From the NCBI GenBank assembly GCA_903871545.1, contig CAIQHG010000030.1, positions 1 through 46,652 of the forward strand: a stretch of 46,652 nt of DNA. Reading direction: 5' to 3'. A program made the position numbers and the translations under genes. Under the pieces are notes generated by a model. It searched no databases, was not told where the DNA came from, and saw only the letters and a list, made by a program, of their open reading frames with translations. The stretch comes from an uncultured Burkholderiales bacterium. GTDB taxonomy: Bacteria; Pseudomonadota; Gammaproteobacteria; Burkholderiales; Burkholderiaceae_C. Shown piece after piece: positions 8,611 through 17,343 of the stretch (within the stretch, counting starts at the first letter, position 1; each line of letters begins with the position of its first letter).

Positions 8611-9363
8611 TTAGGCACTGACGTGAAGGCCGCACTCTTTAGCGTTTTCTTGTTCCCACCACCAACGCCCGGCTCTAAACTCTTCGCCTTCACTGATTGC
8701 TCGAGTGCAAGGTGCACATCCAATACTTGGAAAGAACTCATTGTGCAACGCGTTGTAGTCCAGACCATTGACATCGATGTAGTGCCATACGTCGCCCCAA
8801 CTCCATTCCACCAAGGGATTTACTTTAGTTAGCCCAGTGCGCTCCAACTCAGAGTCATCCACAAAACTTACCTGCGCACGGGCTTGAGATTGTTCACGCC
8901 TTAGTCCAGTTATCCAGGCTCTTTGCCCCTTTAAAGCTCTTTGAAGGGGTTCGACCTTACGGATCTGACAGCAACTCTTTCTGTTCTCAATAGACCCGTA
9001 GATAGCCTTTTGACCTTTAGTTCTAACAAACTCTATTACGCTCTCAGGCATTGGCCGATATATCTCAACGCAAAGCTTTGTAGTGGCTTGAAATCGCTCT
9101 AAAAAAGCAGAAGTTTCATAGTGCAAAGCCCCGGTTTCTAAAACAAATACGGGGACCACAAGTCCAATCGTCTGAAGTAAATGGCTGATTACAACATCCT
9201 CGGGGCCTAAACTGCTGGCTTGCTTAATTGGACTTAGATTTTTGACGCAGCGCTCCAACTCAGTCCAAGTATTTTTCAAACGAGCCCCGTACAAAGCGCT
9301 CGGAGTTGCCCAGCGGCTGATAGCAGACTCTTGATTGGTTTTAAATAATGTAGGGCTAGTCAT
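8611..9363 (-). CDS. cysH: Assimilatory adenylyl-sulfate (APS) reductase, iron-sulfur type
   Basis: A 250-residue thioredoxin-dependent reductase that turns activated sulfate into sulfite. Beyond the PAPS-reductase fold it carries the cysteine set of the 4Fe-4S form: Cys131-Cys132 (SCCQIRKVEPL) and Cys216/Cys219 (GCAPCT). The catalytic cysteine is Cys244 in the C-terminal ECGLH motif. The cluster-bearing form normally uses APS rather than PAPS, so no APS kinase is needed, and none is seen here. It lies 45 bases downstream of the TauE/SafE exporter gene and upstream of cysD. In many Burkholderiales a sulfite reductase gene precedes cysH; here it does not. Confidence 0.94.
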   Translation of the reverse strand: MTSPTLFKTNQESAISRWATPSALYGARLKNTWTELERCVKNLSPIKQASSLGPEDVVISHLLQTIGLVVPVFVLETGALHYETSAFLERFQATTKLCVEIYRPMPESVIEFVRTKGQKAIYGSIENRKSCCQIRKVEPLQRALKGQRAWITGLRREQSQARAQVSFVDDSELERTGLTKVNPLVEWSWGDVWHYIDVNGLDYNALHNEFFPSIGCAPCTRAISEGEEFRAGRWWWEQENAKECGLHVSA

Positions 9364-9408
9364 TTGTAAATGTAGGATAAAGAAAAGTGAGTCGACCGCG
9401 GTATTGTC

Positions 9409-10287
9409 TCAAACTAAAATGAGCTTAGATGCCGCCCATGCCAAAAGCACACTGAGGCTCAGACGGATCACCCTCTCGGGGGTGCGGCTTAGAAAGTGCG
9501 CTCCCACCCAAATCCCTGGCAAGGAGCCCAACGCTAGTTTCAAAAGAAGCTCCCAATCTACTGTACCTAGGCTAGCATGCCCCAAACCTGCAACTAAAGT
9601 TAAAGGGACGGCGTAGGCAATGTCAGCAGCAACTATCTTTGGCAGAGGAAGTTTGGGGTATAAAAGCATCAAAACGCTCACTCCAATGGCGCCCGCGCCC
9701 ACTGAGGTCAGTGTCACCATTGAGCCTATTGCAAGCCCCAAAAGAACCGTTAAAACTGGATGATTTGTGTCTAAAGATTCTTTATCAATCACAATTTGAT
9801 CGCTACTTAGGGCCACATTTGCGCTAATGCTGATGGTGTTTTTAGGGTTCAAGGGTTGCCCTTCCCCTGAAGCCTCAAACGACTGCATCTTGGTCGACGA
9901 ATATGAAGTTTTTAAGACTTTATAAAGTAGGGAAGCAGCTGTCAATAAAAGAGCAATGCCTAACGCTCGTTTAATTAAGTGTTCAATTTCGGTACTCGCA
10001 AGGTCATATTGATTGAGTACGTAAATTGTTACTAAGCAACCAGGAATACTTCCCAGGCTCAAATGAAACACAACTCGCCAAGGAATTAGCTTTTGACGCC
10101 ACAATGTGTAAGTGCCTCCAGACTTAGTGATTGCAGCGAAAAGTAAATCGGTGCCGACTGCCAAGTGCGGCTTAACACCAAACAAAAAAATCAAAAGTGG
10201 CGTCATTAGTGAGCCGCCCCCAACTCCGGTCAGTCCCACAACAGTACCAACAAAGAAGCCCGCCAAAATAAATTGAAAATCATGCAT
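9409..10287 (-). CDS. TauE/SafE family sulfite/organosulfonate exporter
   Basis: A 292-residue membrane permease, with about eight hydrophobic helices in two repeats. Each half starts with the glycine-rich signature of the family: VGTVVGLTGVGGGSLMTP near 15-32, and a related SMVTLTSVGAGAIGV near 188-202. TauE/SafE proteins export sulfite, sulfoacetate or related anions. Being the first gene of the leftward cys group, the simplest role is release of excess sulfite formed by CysH, or anion transport for the assimilation pathway; direction and substrate are inference. A hydrophilic loop of about 40 residues (about 125-165) separates the halves. The start ATG 10287 faces a 366-base AT-rich stretch that presumably carries the operon promoter. 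Confidence 0.87.
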   Translation of the reverse strand: MHDFQFILAGFFVGTVVGLTGVGGGSLMTPLLIFLFGVKPHLAVGTDLLFAAITKSGGTYTLWRQKLIPWRVVFHLSLGSIPGCLVTIYVLNQYDLASTEIEHLIKRALGIALLLTAASLLYKVLKTSYSSTKMQSFEASGEGQPLNPKNTISISANVALSSDQIVIDKESLDTNHPVLTVLLGLAIGSMVTLTSVGAGAIGVSVLMLLYPKLPLPKIVAADIAYAVPLTLVAGLGHASLGTVDWELLLKLALGSLPGIWVGAHFLSRTPERVIRLSLSVLLAWAASKLILV

Positions 10288-10653
10288 ACGGGCACTTTAA
10301 CTGTGCTCATCTTAAAATCAAAATATATATTTTTACTTTATATATAACTAATGAGTATAAAGAGGGTCGCTTGATTAAAAACCGCCCTTTTAAAAAACCA
10401 ACCTGAATCGGTTGAATAGTCGTTTCATGTAAGTGCTACTCGTGTATAGATCCTGCGTAAAACTGCTGCTCTGTAAGTACATGAAGGCCATCAAAGCGCA
10501 ACCGTTTGCCCTCATTGGGATTGAAATGCGTGAAATAACTGCGACTTAGTAAAGGGGGGAGGTCATGCAACGTACACAAGCGCCAAAACCCCAACAAGCC
10601 AATAAGCTAATAGTGGTTTTAATGGGTATTTTTCATCCACTGATGGTGATCAA
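10288..10653. other. Intergenic stretch between the sulfur operon and tRNA-Leu; likely promoter region
   Basis: About 366 bases without a recognised gene. The part next to the TauE/SafE gene (10315-10350) is very AT-rich, with TATATAT and ATATATA inverted runs, and is where the leftward cys promoter and any CysB binding should lie; no firm -35/-10 could be assigned. Further right are two tiny plus-strand frames (10481-10549, 22 codons; 10565-10708, 47 codons). The second follows a G-rich Shine-Dalgarno-like run but reads antisense through the tRNA, so it is not counted as a gene. Confidence 0.4.
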
Positions 10654-10741
10654 TGGTGCCGGGGGCCGGACTCGAACCGGCACGGTGTTTTGCACCGGCA
10701 GATTTTGAATCTGCTGCGTCTACCAATTTCGCCACTCCGGC
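10654..10741 (-). tRNA. tRNA-Leu (anticodon CAA)
   Basis: Read on the minus strand this folds as a class II tRNA of 88 bases including an encoded CCA. The acceptor starts GCCGGAG, the D-arm has TGGTAGACGC, the anticodon arm is GCAGA / TTCAAAA / TCTGC with anticodon CAA, a long variable arm (CGGTG ... CACCG) follows, and the T-arm has GGTTCGAGTCC. CAA decodes the UUG leucine codon. The acceptor pairs fully except A6 opposite C67, where relatives as I remember them have T67; this is an odd point. It lies between the cys operon and cysM. No intrinsic terminator is evident after its 3' end. Confidence 0.95.
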
Positions 10742-10845
10742 AAAGAGGGGGAAATAAATTATGGCACAGTATTGGCTTGATATCCATTATCATCACCAGA
10801 ATACATTATATTTATGGCTTCTCTCTATTAAACCAACAAAAATCC

Positions 10846-11748
10846 ATGCAATACCCCACGATAGAGTCAACAATTGGTCGCACTCCTTTGGTTGCCTTGC
10901 AGCGAATCGGGCATCAAGTGTGCCTTGAACGCGGCAACATTTTGCTTGGCAAGTTGGAGGGAAATAATCCCGCTGGTTCCGTCAAAGACAGACCCGCTCT
11001 CTCCATGATTCAACGAGCACAGGAGAGAGGAGATATTAAAGTTGGAGATACTTTGATTGAGGCAACCTCTGGAAATACGGGCATCGCGTTGGCCATGGTC
11101 GCTGCAATCAAAGGTTACAAGATGATTCTCATCATGCCCGAGGATTTATCAATAGAGCGCGCTCAGACCATGAAAGCTTATGGGGCTGAGCTTATTTTAA
11201 CGCCCAAGAGCGTTGGTATGGAGGGGGCGAGAGACCTTGCACTACAAATGCAAAAAGAAGGCAAGGGCCATGTTTTAGATCAATTTGCAAACTCAGACAA
11301 CCCACGGATTCACTTTGAAACAACCGGGCCAGAAATTTGGCAAGACACCCAAGGAAGGGTAACTCATTTTGTAAGTGCAATGGGCACTACTGGAACTATT
11401 ACGGGCGTCTCAAAATACCTTAAAAATAAAAATAAAAATATTCAAATCATTGGTGCTCAACCAAGTGAGGGGTCTAGGATAGCGGGCATCCGCAAATGGG
11501 CGCCTGAGTATTTGCCGAAAATTTACGATCCAACTCATGTAGATAAAATTACGTTAGTCAGTCAACATGACGCAGAGCAAATGTGTAGACTCCTGGCAAA
11601 AGAGGAAGGAATTTTTGCAGGCGTTTCAGCTGCCGGCGCATGTTGGGTTGCTCTAGAGTTGGCCAAACAAGTTACTAATGCAACTATTGTTTTCATCGTT
11701 TGCGATAGGGGTGACCGATATCTTTCTACAGGAGTTTTTCCAGCATGA
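10846..11748 (+). CDS. cysM: Cysteine synthase B (O-acetylserine sulfhydrylase CysM)
   Basis: A 300-residue PLP enzyme making cysteine from O-acetylserine and sulfide or thiosulfate. The cofactor lysine is Lys47 in NPAGSVKDRP, the phosphate-binding loop is TSGNTG (74-79), and GTTGTITG closes the cofactor site. The ending CDRGDRYLSTGVF is the CysM rather than CysK form. The frame stays open to 10690, but that longer reading would begin inside the tRNA-Leu on the opposite strand. ATG 10846 (MQYPTIESTIG) gives the standard N-terminus and is chosen. It overlaps the following NUDIX gene by four bases (ATGA) and begins a rightward sulfur-related unit divergent from the sulfate-assimilation genes. 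Confidence 0.95.
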   Translation: MQYPTIESTIGRTPLVALQRIGHQVCLERGNILLGKLEGNNPAGSVKDRPALSMIQRAQERGDIKVGDTLIEATSGNTGIALAMVAAIKGYKMILIMPEDLSIERAQTMKAYGAELILTPKSVGMEGARDLALQMQKEGKGHVLDQFANSDNPRIHFETTGPEIWQDTQGRVTHFVSAMGTTGTITGVSKYLKNKNKNIQIIGAQPSEGSRIAGIRKWAPEYLPKIYDPTHVDKITLVSQHDAEQMCRLLAKEEGIFAGVSAAGACWVALELAKQVTNATIVFIVCDRGDRYLSTGVFPA

Positions 11749-12302
11749 ATGAATTCAAGTTCTGCCCAATGTGCGCCTCTCGCTTGGAACTTATAGCAAG
11801 ACAGGAGGACGGGGGACCAAAAGAGCGTTTGGCCTGCCTAAGCTGTGACTGGACACACTGGAACAATCCCACTCCCGTATTGGCTGCCATTGTGGAGCAC
11901 AAAGGGCAGATACTGTTAGCCAGAAACTCTGCTTGGCCAGGCAAGCGTTTTGCCCTTATAACCGGATTTATGGAGGCGGGAGAGACTCCGCACGAGGGCA
12001 TCACCCGAGAGGTCAAAGAGGAGACAAATCTTGATGTTATTTCGCTAAAGCTTATTGGCGTCTATGACTTTCAAAGGCGCAACCAAGTGCTGATCGCCTA
12101 TCACGCAGTTACTAAAGATTCGGGCACTATCGAGCTCTCCCCTGAGTTACTCGAATATAGGCTTTTTGATTTCGATAAACTAATATGCTGGCCTGCAGGT
12201 ACGGGCTATGCTTTGGCAGATTGGTTAAAAACAAAATCCATTGAGCCGCGTTTTCTTGAATGGGAAGAAATAGAGCGTATTAACCAACTCGCCTCCGAAT
12301 GA
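11745..12302 (+). CDS. NUDIX hydrolase with N-terminal zinc ribbon
   Basis: A 185-residue protein. The N-terminus has two cysteine pairs, Cys7/Cys10 and Cys31/Cys34, forming a zinc ribbon like that of NADH pyrophosphatase (NudC) relatives. The NUDIX box spans 74-96: G74, E80, then REVKEE at 88-93. The usual glycine near the end of the box is Asn95, a mild departure. Such enzymes hydrolyse a nucleoside diphosphate linked to another group; substrates of this zinc-ribbon subgroup include NAD(H), FAD and ADP-ribose in characterised relatives, so the substrate here is open. It is translationally coupled to cysM and followed 16 bases later by a TusA-like gene. Confidence 0.87.
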   Translation: MNEFKFCPMCASRLELIARQEDGGPKERLACLSCDWTHWNNPTPVLAAIVEHKGQILLARNSAWPGKRFALITGFMEAGETPHEGITREVKEETNLDVISLKLIGVYDFQRRNQVLIAYHAVTKDSGTIELSPELLEYRLFDFDKLICWPAGTGYALADWLKTKSIEPRFLEWEEIERINQLASE

Positions 12303-12318
12303 AAAGGTTGAAATCAAG

Positions 12319-12546
12319 ATGATCGTCGATGTAGAGCTAGATACTAGGGGTCTGAATTGTCCACTGCCTATTTTAAAGGCCAAAAAATCTCTATCATCTA
12401 TGCAATCTGGACAACTCCTAAGAGTTGTTTCCACCGATAGCGGCTCAAATAGAGACTTTGCCGCGTTTTGCAAACAAACAGGCAATGAATTGATTGAACA
12501 AAGAACCCAAGGAACAGAGTTCATACACGTCCTTAAAAGACGATGA
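12319..12546 (+). CDS. TusA family sulfur carrier protein
   Basis: A 75-residue cytoplasmic protein of the SirA/TusA fold. The signature CPLP motif at 14-17 (LDTRGLNCPLPILK) supplies Cys14, which carries persulfide sulfur. Full-length E. coli TusA is about 81 residues, so this is complete. TusA proteins pass sulfur to tRNA 2-thiouridine, molybdenum cofactor and other pathways; placement in the cysM unit suggests a link to cysteine-derived sulfur. Whether this is the tRNA-thiolating TusA itself or a paralogue cannot be settled from sequence, so no symbol is given. After it, a bulged stem (12580-12587 with 12614-12619) followed by a T-rich run at 12620-12629 may terminate the unit, but the match is weak. 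Confidence 0.88.
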   Translation: MIVDVELDTRGLNCPLPILKAKKSLSSMQSGQLLRVVSTDSGSNRDFAAFCKQTGNELIEQRTQGTEFIHVLKRR

Positions 12547-12638
12547 TTGAGCCAGACCTATATAAGAGAGGATCAAAGGCAGGGGGCAAAATCAGGCCCT
12601 CAAGATTACCTAAGCCCTGTTTAATTTTTAACCAATGC

Positions 12639-15635
12639 TTAGACCGGTAACCGAGCTAGCTGATCTTTGAGTTTCACGATCGTTTGCTGAAAATCCGCCA
12701 TCCTTTTGCGCTCTTGCTCTATCACTGCGGGGGGAGCTTTCGCTACAAAAGATTCATTGGAAAGCTTGATTTGCCCTTTATCAAGTTCTGTTTGGATTCT
12801 AAGTATCTCCTTGCCAAGTCTTGCGCGCTCTGCTGTTGCGTCCACTTGAATGTGAAGGCACATCCTAACTGCTCCAACCACCGCAACAGGGGAGGACTCA
12901 CTGCTTTGGCGCCACTGAGATTCATCCTCAAAGAGTTTAATGTCGCTTAGTTTTGCCAGGATTTTTAAGGCCGGCATCATAGAGCGAACCCGTTCATCTG
13001 CTCCCAAAATAAGTAGAGGCAGTTTTATTGCAGGAGACACGCCCATCTCGCCTCGTAAATTGCGACACGAGTCCACAATCGCTTTGAGGTCTTGCACGTA
13101 GAGCTCAGCGATCGGGTCAATTTTCCCAGGCATACTTTTTGGATACGCGACTATAGAAACAGAAGCACGGTCCAACTCGCCACTTTTGATTCGTCCCGCA
13201 ATAGGAGCAACTTTTTGCCAAAGTTCTTCCGTAATAAAAGGAATAATGGGATGCAAAAGTCTTAATAAGGTCTCTAATGTGCGAATCAGCGTGCGCCGCG
13301 TTCCCCGCTGAATAGTTTTTTCGCCCCCCATCAGTTGGACTTTTGCGATCTCCAAATACCAATCACAAAATTCATTCCAAACAAAGTCATAAATAGAGTT
13401 TGCCACGATGTCAATTCTAAAATCTTTAAAACTCTGCTCAACTTGCTCCTCTAGTCTTTGAAGTTGTGAGGCAATCCACCGGTCTGGCTGGCTAAAGGTC
13501 ATATAACCATGAGCTACCCCGCCAACTTGGCACTGCTCCTTGGTGTGCTCCAATAAGCCGCAATCGTGGCCCTCACAGTTCATTAATACAAACCGGGTTG
13601 CATTCCAAAGCTTGTTACAAAAATTTCTATATCCCTCGCACCTCTTGCTATCAAAATTAATACTTCGCCCTAAAGTGGCCATGGACGCAAAGGTAAACCT
13701 TAGCGCGTCGGCGCCGTAGCTTGGAATGCCGCTTGGGAATTCTTTTTCTGTTTCTTTTTTGACCTGCCCTGCGGTCTCAGGTCGGCGCAGTCCGACCACC
13801 CTTTTTTCAAGCAAAGCAGGCAATGCGATTCCGTCTATGAGATCGACCGGATCTAAAACATTGCCCTCAGATTTACTCATTTTTTTGCCATTTGCGTCCA
13901 ATACAAGACCGTGAATATAGACCTTTTTAAACGGAACTTTTCCAGTGAAATGAGTGGTCATCATGATCATTCGTGCCACCCAAAAAAAGATAATGTCATA
14001 GCCCGTAACTAAGACCGAGCTTGGTAGATAAAGATCTAGATCTTGAGTTTTAGCAGGCCAACCAAGTGTTGAAAAAGGCACCATTGCAGAGGAGTACCAA
14101 GTGTCCAAGACATCCGGATCTCGTCTAAGCGTTTTGCCAGGGGCTTGGGCCTGCGCTTGGGCGAGGCTCTCAGCAACGTACACATGCCCCTCCTCGTCGT
14201 ACCAGGCCGGTATCTGATGTCCCCACCACAATTGACGACTAATACACCAGTCTTGGATGTTGTTCATCCACTGGTTATAGGTGTTGATCCAGTTTTCTGG
14301 AACAAACTGCACTTCCCCGGATTGAACCGCCTCTACCGCTTTAGCGGCTATGCTTTTACCGGTTGAGTCGCCCTCCCCGACTTTGCTCATGGCAATGAAC
14401 CATTGATCAGTAAGCATGGGCTCTACAACTTGCCCTGTTCTTGCACAAATTGGCAACATCAGTTTGTGCGGCTTCATCTCCACAAACAAGTCCAACTCTT
14501 TTAAATCCTTTAGGATCACTTTGCGAGCATCAAAACGATCAAGCCCTCTGTAGGCCTCAGGTGCGTTTTCGTTAACTTTGGCGTCCAATGTAAAAATACA
14601 CACCAACGGCAGGTTATGCCTTTGTGCACAAGCGTAGTCGTTAAAGTCGTGAGCGCCCGTTATTTTTACAACCCCAGAGCCAAAACTTGGGTCTACAAAG
14701 GCGTCAGCAATGATTGGGATTCGCCTATTGCAAAGAGGGAGCTCAACCTCTTGTCCAATCAAATGCGAGTACCTGCTGTCCTCTGGGTGCACAGCCAAGG
14801 CGGAGTCACCAAGTAACGTCTCAGGGCGGGTGGTTGCAATCACGAGGCCCTTTTGAGGAGAGCCTTCAATGAGTTGCTCGCCCTTTGCAAATGGATAGAG
14901 GATGTAGTACATGTGCCCTTGGGACTCACGACTCTCTACTTCTAAGTCACTCACCGCTGTGCTCAAAACTGGATCCCAATTAACCAGTCGTTTGCCCCGG
15001 TAAATTAATTTTTGTTGATACAAAGCAACGAAGGTTTTTACGACTACGTCGGATAAATTTTGGTCCATCGTAAAATACTCGCGCGACCAGTCCACACTGT
15101 CGCCCATACGGCGCATCTGGCTCGTAATCGTATGTCCACTTTGCTCCTTCCACTGCCAAACTTTATCGATAAAGTTCTTGCGCGCAAGCTCGGGCGTATC
15201 TCCCATCTGGTGACGGGTAATGCCTTGCTCTTGCAGTTGGCGTTCAACGACAATTTGGGTAGCTATTCCAGCGTGATCCGTGCCGGGTATCCAGACAGAG
15301 TTGAACCCGCTCATGCGGTGATAACGAGTCAAGGTATCCATGATCGTCTGGTTAAAGGCGTGCCCCATATGCAAAGTGCCAGTCACATTGGGTGGGGGCA
15401 ATTGAATGCAAAAGGAGGGGGATCCGGCTTGAGCCTGCCCGCTGCCGTAAGCACCGCCCACCCCGTACCCACGTCTTTCCCACTCGGGGCCCCAACGCAT
15501 CTCGATCCCAGAGGGCTCGAAAGATTTAGGTAAGCTGTTAAGACCGGGTTGCTCTACGGCGTGGGTCTCCTCGACAGGGGACTTCGAATCTGTGGAATTG
15601 GGAAAAGGAGAATTCGGGGAAGAGTTTTGGCTCAT
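12639..15635 (-). CDS. valS: Valyl-tRNA synthetase
   Basis: A 998-residue class I synthetase charging tRNA-Val. The HIGH-like motif is HMGH at 89-92, following PPPNVTGTL. The CP1 editing domain is at roughly 230-420, with [10 protein letters not shown] at 268-277. The KMSKS motif is at 585-589. Then come the anticodon-binding helical domain and a C-terminal coiled coil (about 930-998), which contacts the tRNA. The protein is somewhat longer than the E. coli enzyme (951 residues), mainly because of a low-complexity Ser/Pro-rich N-terminal extension of about 40 residues and a Gly/Ala/Gln-rich stretch at about 58-72. It is monocistronic on the minus strand; about 290 bases upstream separate it from the next gene, including an inverted repeat at 15759-15793. 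Confidence 0.97.
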   Translation of the reverse strand: MSQNSSPNSPFPNSTDSKSPVEETHAVEQPGLNSLPKSFEPSGIEMRWGPEWERRGYGVGGAYGSGQAQAGSPSFCIQLPPPNVTGTLHMGHAFNQTIMDTLTRYHRMSGFNSVWIPGTDHAGIATQIVVERQLQEQGITRHQMGDTPELARKNFIDKVWQWKEQSGHTITSQMRRMGDSVDWSREYFTMDQNLSDVVVKTFVALYQQKLIYRGKRLVNWDPVLSTAVSDLEVESRESQGHMYYILYPFAKGEQLIEGSPQKGLVIATTRPETLLGDSALAVHPEDSRYSHLIGQEVELPLCNRRIPIIADAFVDPSFGSGVVKITGAHDFNDYACAQRHNLPLVCIFTLDAKVNENAPEAYRGLDRFDARKVILKDLKELDLFVEMKPHKLMLPICARTGQVVEPMLTDQWFIAMSKVGEGDSTGKSIAAKAVEAVQSGEVQFVPENWINTYNQWMNNIQDWCISRQLWWGHQIPAWYDEEGHVYVAESLAQAQAQAPGKTLRRDPDVLDTWYSSAMVPFSTLGWPAKTQDLDLYLPSSVLVTGYDIIFFWVARMIMMTTHFTGKVPFKKVYIHGLVLDANGKKMSKSEGNVLDPVDLIDGIALPALLEKRVVGLRRPETAGQVKKETEKEFPSGIPSYGADALRFTFASMATLGRSINFDSKRCEGYRNFCNKLWNATRFVLMNCEGHDCGLLEHTKEQCQVGGVAHGYMTFSQPDRWIASQLQRLEEQVEQSFKDFRIDIVANSIYDFVWNEFCDWYLEIAKVQLMGGEKTIQRGTRRTLIRTLETLLRLLHPIIPFITEELWQKVAPIAGRIKSGELDRASVSIVAYPKSMPGKIDPIAELYVQDLKAIVDSCRNLRGEMGVSPAIKLPLLILGADERVRSMMPALKILAKLSDIKLFEDESQWRQSSESSPVAVVGAVRMCLHIQVDATAERARLGKEILRIQTELDKGQIKLSNESFVAKAPPAVIEQERKRMADFQQTIVKLKDQLARLPV

Positions 15636-15758
15636 ACAAGGATTTTTAGGGAGAATAATTTAAGCTTAAACGGGCAGTACTTGAATGAGTTGGGTTTTGG
15701 AGCCTTTTACAAATTTTCAAGTATTTCTCAATTAAAGCTGATTTTAACTGGCTTGTTC

Positions 15759-15793
15759 GGGTCAGCCCTTGTATAGTTCATAATTACTGACCC
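15759..15793. repeat. Seven-base inverted repeat in the region upstream of valS
   Basis: GGGTCAG at 15759-15765 and CTGACCC at 15787-15793 are perfect inverted copies with a 21-base spacer, about 125 to 160 bases before the valS start and before the divergent exported-protein gene. It could be an operator for a dimeric regulator or a leader hairpin. Chance is possible for a seven-base arm, so the call is only the repeat itself. Confidence 0.4.
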
Positions 15794-15922
15794 AAGATTA
15801 AGTTTCTACAGGGGGGGGTTGGACAACGCAAAACTGTTCTAAGCCCGTTTCCTTGTCAACCGCTTGTTCCAGTGGCGCGTTATTTAGTTATTCACAAGCT
15901 CTTAATACAAGGGAGATCAAAT

Positions 15923-16336
15923 ATGAAAAAACTACTCGTACTTTTGCTGTCCACCACAGCCCTTTTAGCCAGTAACGCCAGTTTCGCAGGCGGATGGCAC
16001 GCAGGCGGCTACTACGGCGGTGGTGGCTACTACAACGGAGGCGGCAATTACCGCGCAGAAGGTTGGCGCCACGGGGGCGGCTACTACAGGGGCGGGTACG
16101 GTGTCGTGCCTTTTATTGCCGGCGCCGTTATCGGCGGGGCAATCGCTAGCACCGCTTACGCTACAACCAACTCGACATATTACTCCACACCCGTTCAGGT
16201 TATTGAGCCCTCAACTGTATACATCCAACCCCAACAAGCTTACGTTGTCCAGCCCCACGCATATTATTGCGCTAGTGCCCAAAATTATTACCCTGCAGTA
16301 CAAACCTGTAACGTACCTTGGCAACAAGTTAACTGA
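15923..16336 (+). CDS. Small exported Gly/Tyr-rich protein of unknown function
   Basis: A 137-residue protein with a clean signal peptide: MKKLL, a hydrophobic core to about residue 17, and a probable cut after ANA-like SNASFA. The mature N-terminus (about 24-65) is a run of Gly, Tyr, His and Asn with GGGYY-type repeats. It is followed by a hydrophobic glycine-zipper-like segment (VVPFIAGAVIGGAIAS, about 68-83) and a C-terminal part rich in Tyr, Gln and Pro with two cysteines (YYCASAQNYY and VQTCNVPW) that could form a disulfide. The C-terminal pattern resembles small outer-membrane-associated proteins common in proteobacteria. ATG 15923 has GGGAG seven bases upstream; the longer frame from GTG 15872 would lose the signal peptide start. 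A strong terminator follows. Confidence 0.8.
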   Translation: MKKLLVLLLSTTALLASNASFAGGWHAGGYYGGGGYYNGGGNYRAEGWRHGGGYYRGGYGVVPFIAGAVIGGAIASTAYATTNSTYYSTPVQVIEPSTVYIQPQQAYVVQPHAYYCASAQNYYPAVQTCNVPWQQVN

Positions 16337-16357
16337 TTGAAATGTTTCAACCTCTTC

Positions 16358-16386
16358 AAAAGCCTCATACATTTTGAGGCTTTTTT
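16358..16386 (+). terminator. Rho-independent terminator after the Gly/Tyr-rich protein gene
   Basis: A nine-base stem (AAAAGCCTC pairing with GAGGCTTTT) with a loop of about nine bases, followed by a run of six T at 16381-16386. It lies 22 bases after the stop codon and is a textbook intrinsic terminator. Confidence 0.88.
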
Positions 16387-16569
16387 GTTGGTGAGTGTCA
16401 ATTTCGATCATACGATGTGTGCATCGCTCAAGCGTTGCCCACCAATTAAAAATTCAGAGGCATGTTAATTTAGTTTAAGCAGCAATAGTGCAACAAATAG
16501 TTTACGACTAGACTTTAGTTGATTTAAAATTAAACATTGTTCACTCAAGTGATAGTTCCTCATCTGTTT

Positions 16570-17343
16570 ATGCTTTTCTTGCTATCTCCTGCAAAAACAT
16601 TAGACTATAAAAGCACGCTTCCAATGGTTGAGGCCAGTGAGCCCATTTTTCAGAAACAATCTGCTGAATTAATCTCTATCCTAAAGACAAAAGACAAAAC
16701 CCAAATAAGCGAATTAATGAGTTTGAGCGAGGCTTTATCCCAGCTCAATTTGGAACGTTATAAAGACTGGTCTCCTAAATTCACACAAAAAAACTCCCGC
16801 CCCGCGTTGCTAGCCTTTAACGGAGATGTCTATGAGGGATTAGATGCTTACTCCTTGAACACTAAGGAGCTGAATTGGGCCCAGGATCACTTAGCCATAT
16901 TGAGTGGTCTTTACGGGGTACTAAGGCCACTAGATAAAATGCAACCCTACCGTTTGGAGATGGGCACTCCACTAGAAAACTCTAGGGGCTCGAATCTCTA
17001 TAAATTCTGGGGCGAGTCCCTATCAGAATATCTGAACAGCAGGCTATCCACCGAGAAAACACCTATTATTGTTAATCTTGCATCTCAAGAGTACTTTAAA
17101 TCCATTCAACTCAAGGCTCTTAAAGCAAGAGTTATTGAGTGCGTATTTGAACAAGAAAAGTCTGGTCAATTTAAGGTCATTAGTTTTTTAGCCAAACGAG
17201 CTCGCGGTTTGATGGCGAGATATGCCGTACAACACAAACTTAAAACGCCTACTGGGCTTCAAAAATTCGACAGCGAAGGTTATGTCTTCGAGCCTAATTT
17301 GTCTACTGCAGATAGGTTTGTTTTTAGAAAATATAGTAGTTAA
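16570..17343 (+). CDS. yaaA: Peroxide stress protein YaaA
   Basis: A 257-residue cytoplasmic protein of the YaaA (DUF328/UPF0246) family. It matches the family from its first residues (MLFLLSPAKTLDY) and keeps the conserved stretches FNGDVYEGL, LSGLYGVLRPLD, PYRLEMGT and NLASQEYF. In E. coli YaaA lowers free iron during peroxide stress and binds DNA; the fold has a helix-hairpin-helix-like element. The frame is open to 16537, but ATG 16570 gives the family's standard N-terminus and usual length. It appears to be a single gene, 79 bases before queF. Confidence 0.94.
   Translation: MLFLLSPAKTLDYKSTLPMVEASEPIFQKQSAELISILKTKDKTQISELMSLSEALSQLNLERYKDWSPKFTQKNSRPALLAFNGDVYEGLDAYSLNTKELNWAQDHLAILSGLYGVLRPLDKMQPYRLEMGTPLENSRGSNLYKFWGESLSEYLNSRLSTEKTPIIVNLASQEYFKSIQLKALKARVIECVFEQEKSGQFKVISFLAKRARGLMARYAVQHKLKTPTGLQKFDSEGYVFEPNLSTADRFVFRKYSS

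Noticed and set aside
7780..8832. Open frames overlapping cysD and cysH in other frames
   Set aside because: They are antisense or frame-shifted shadows of well-supported genes.
10690..10845. 52-residue N-terminal extension of CysM
   Set aside because: It would begin inside the tRNA-Leu on the opposite strand and has no family match; ATG 10846 gives the standard CysM start.
15060..15533. 157-codon plus-strand frame inside valS
   Set aside because: It lies fully antisense to the conserved catalytic part of valS and shows no protein family signature.
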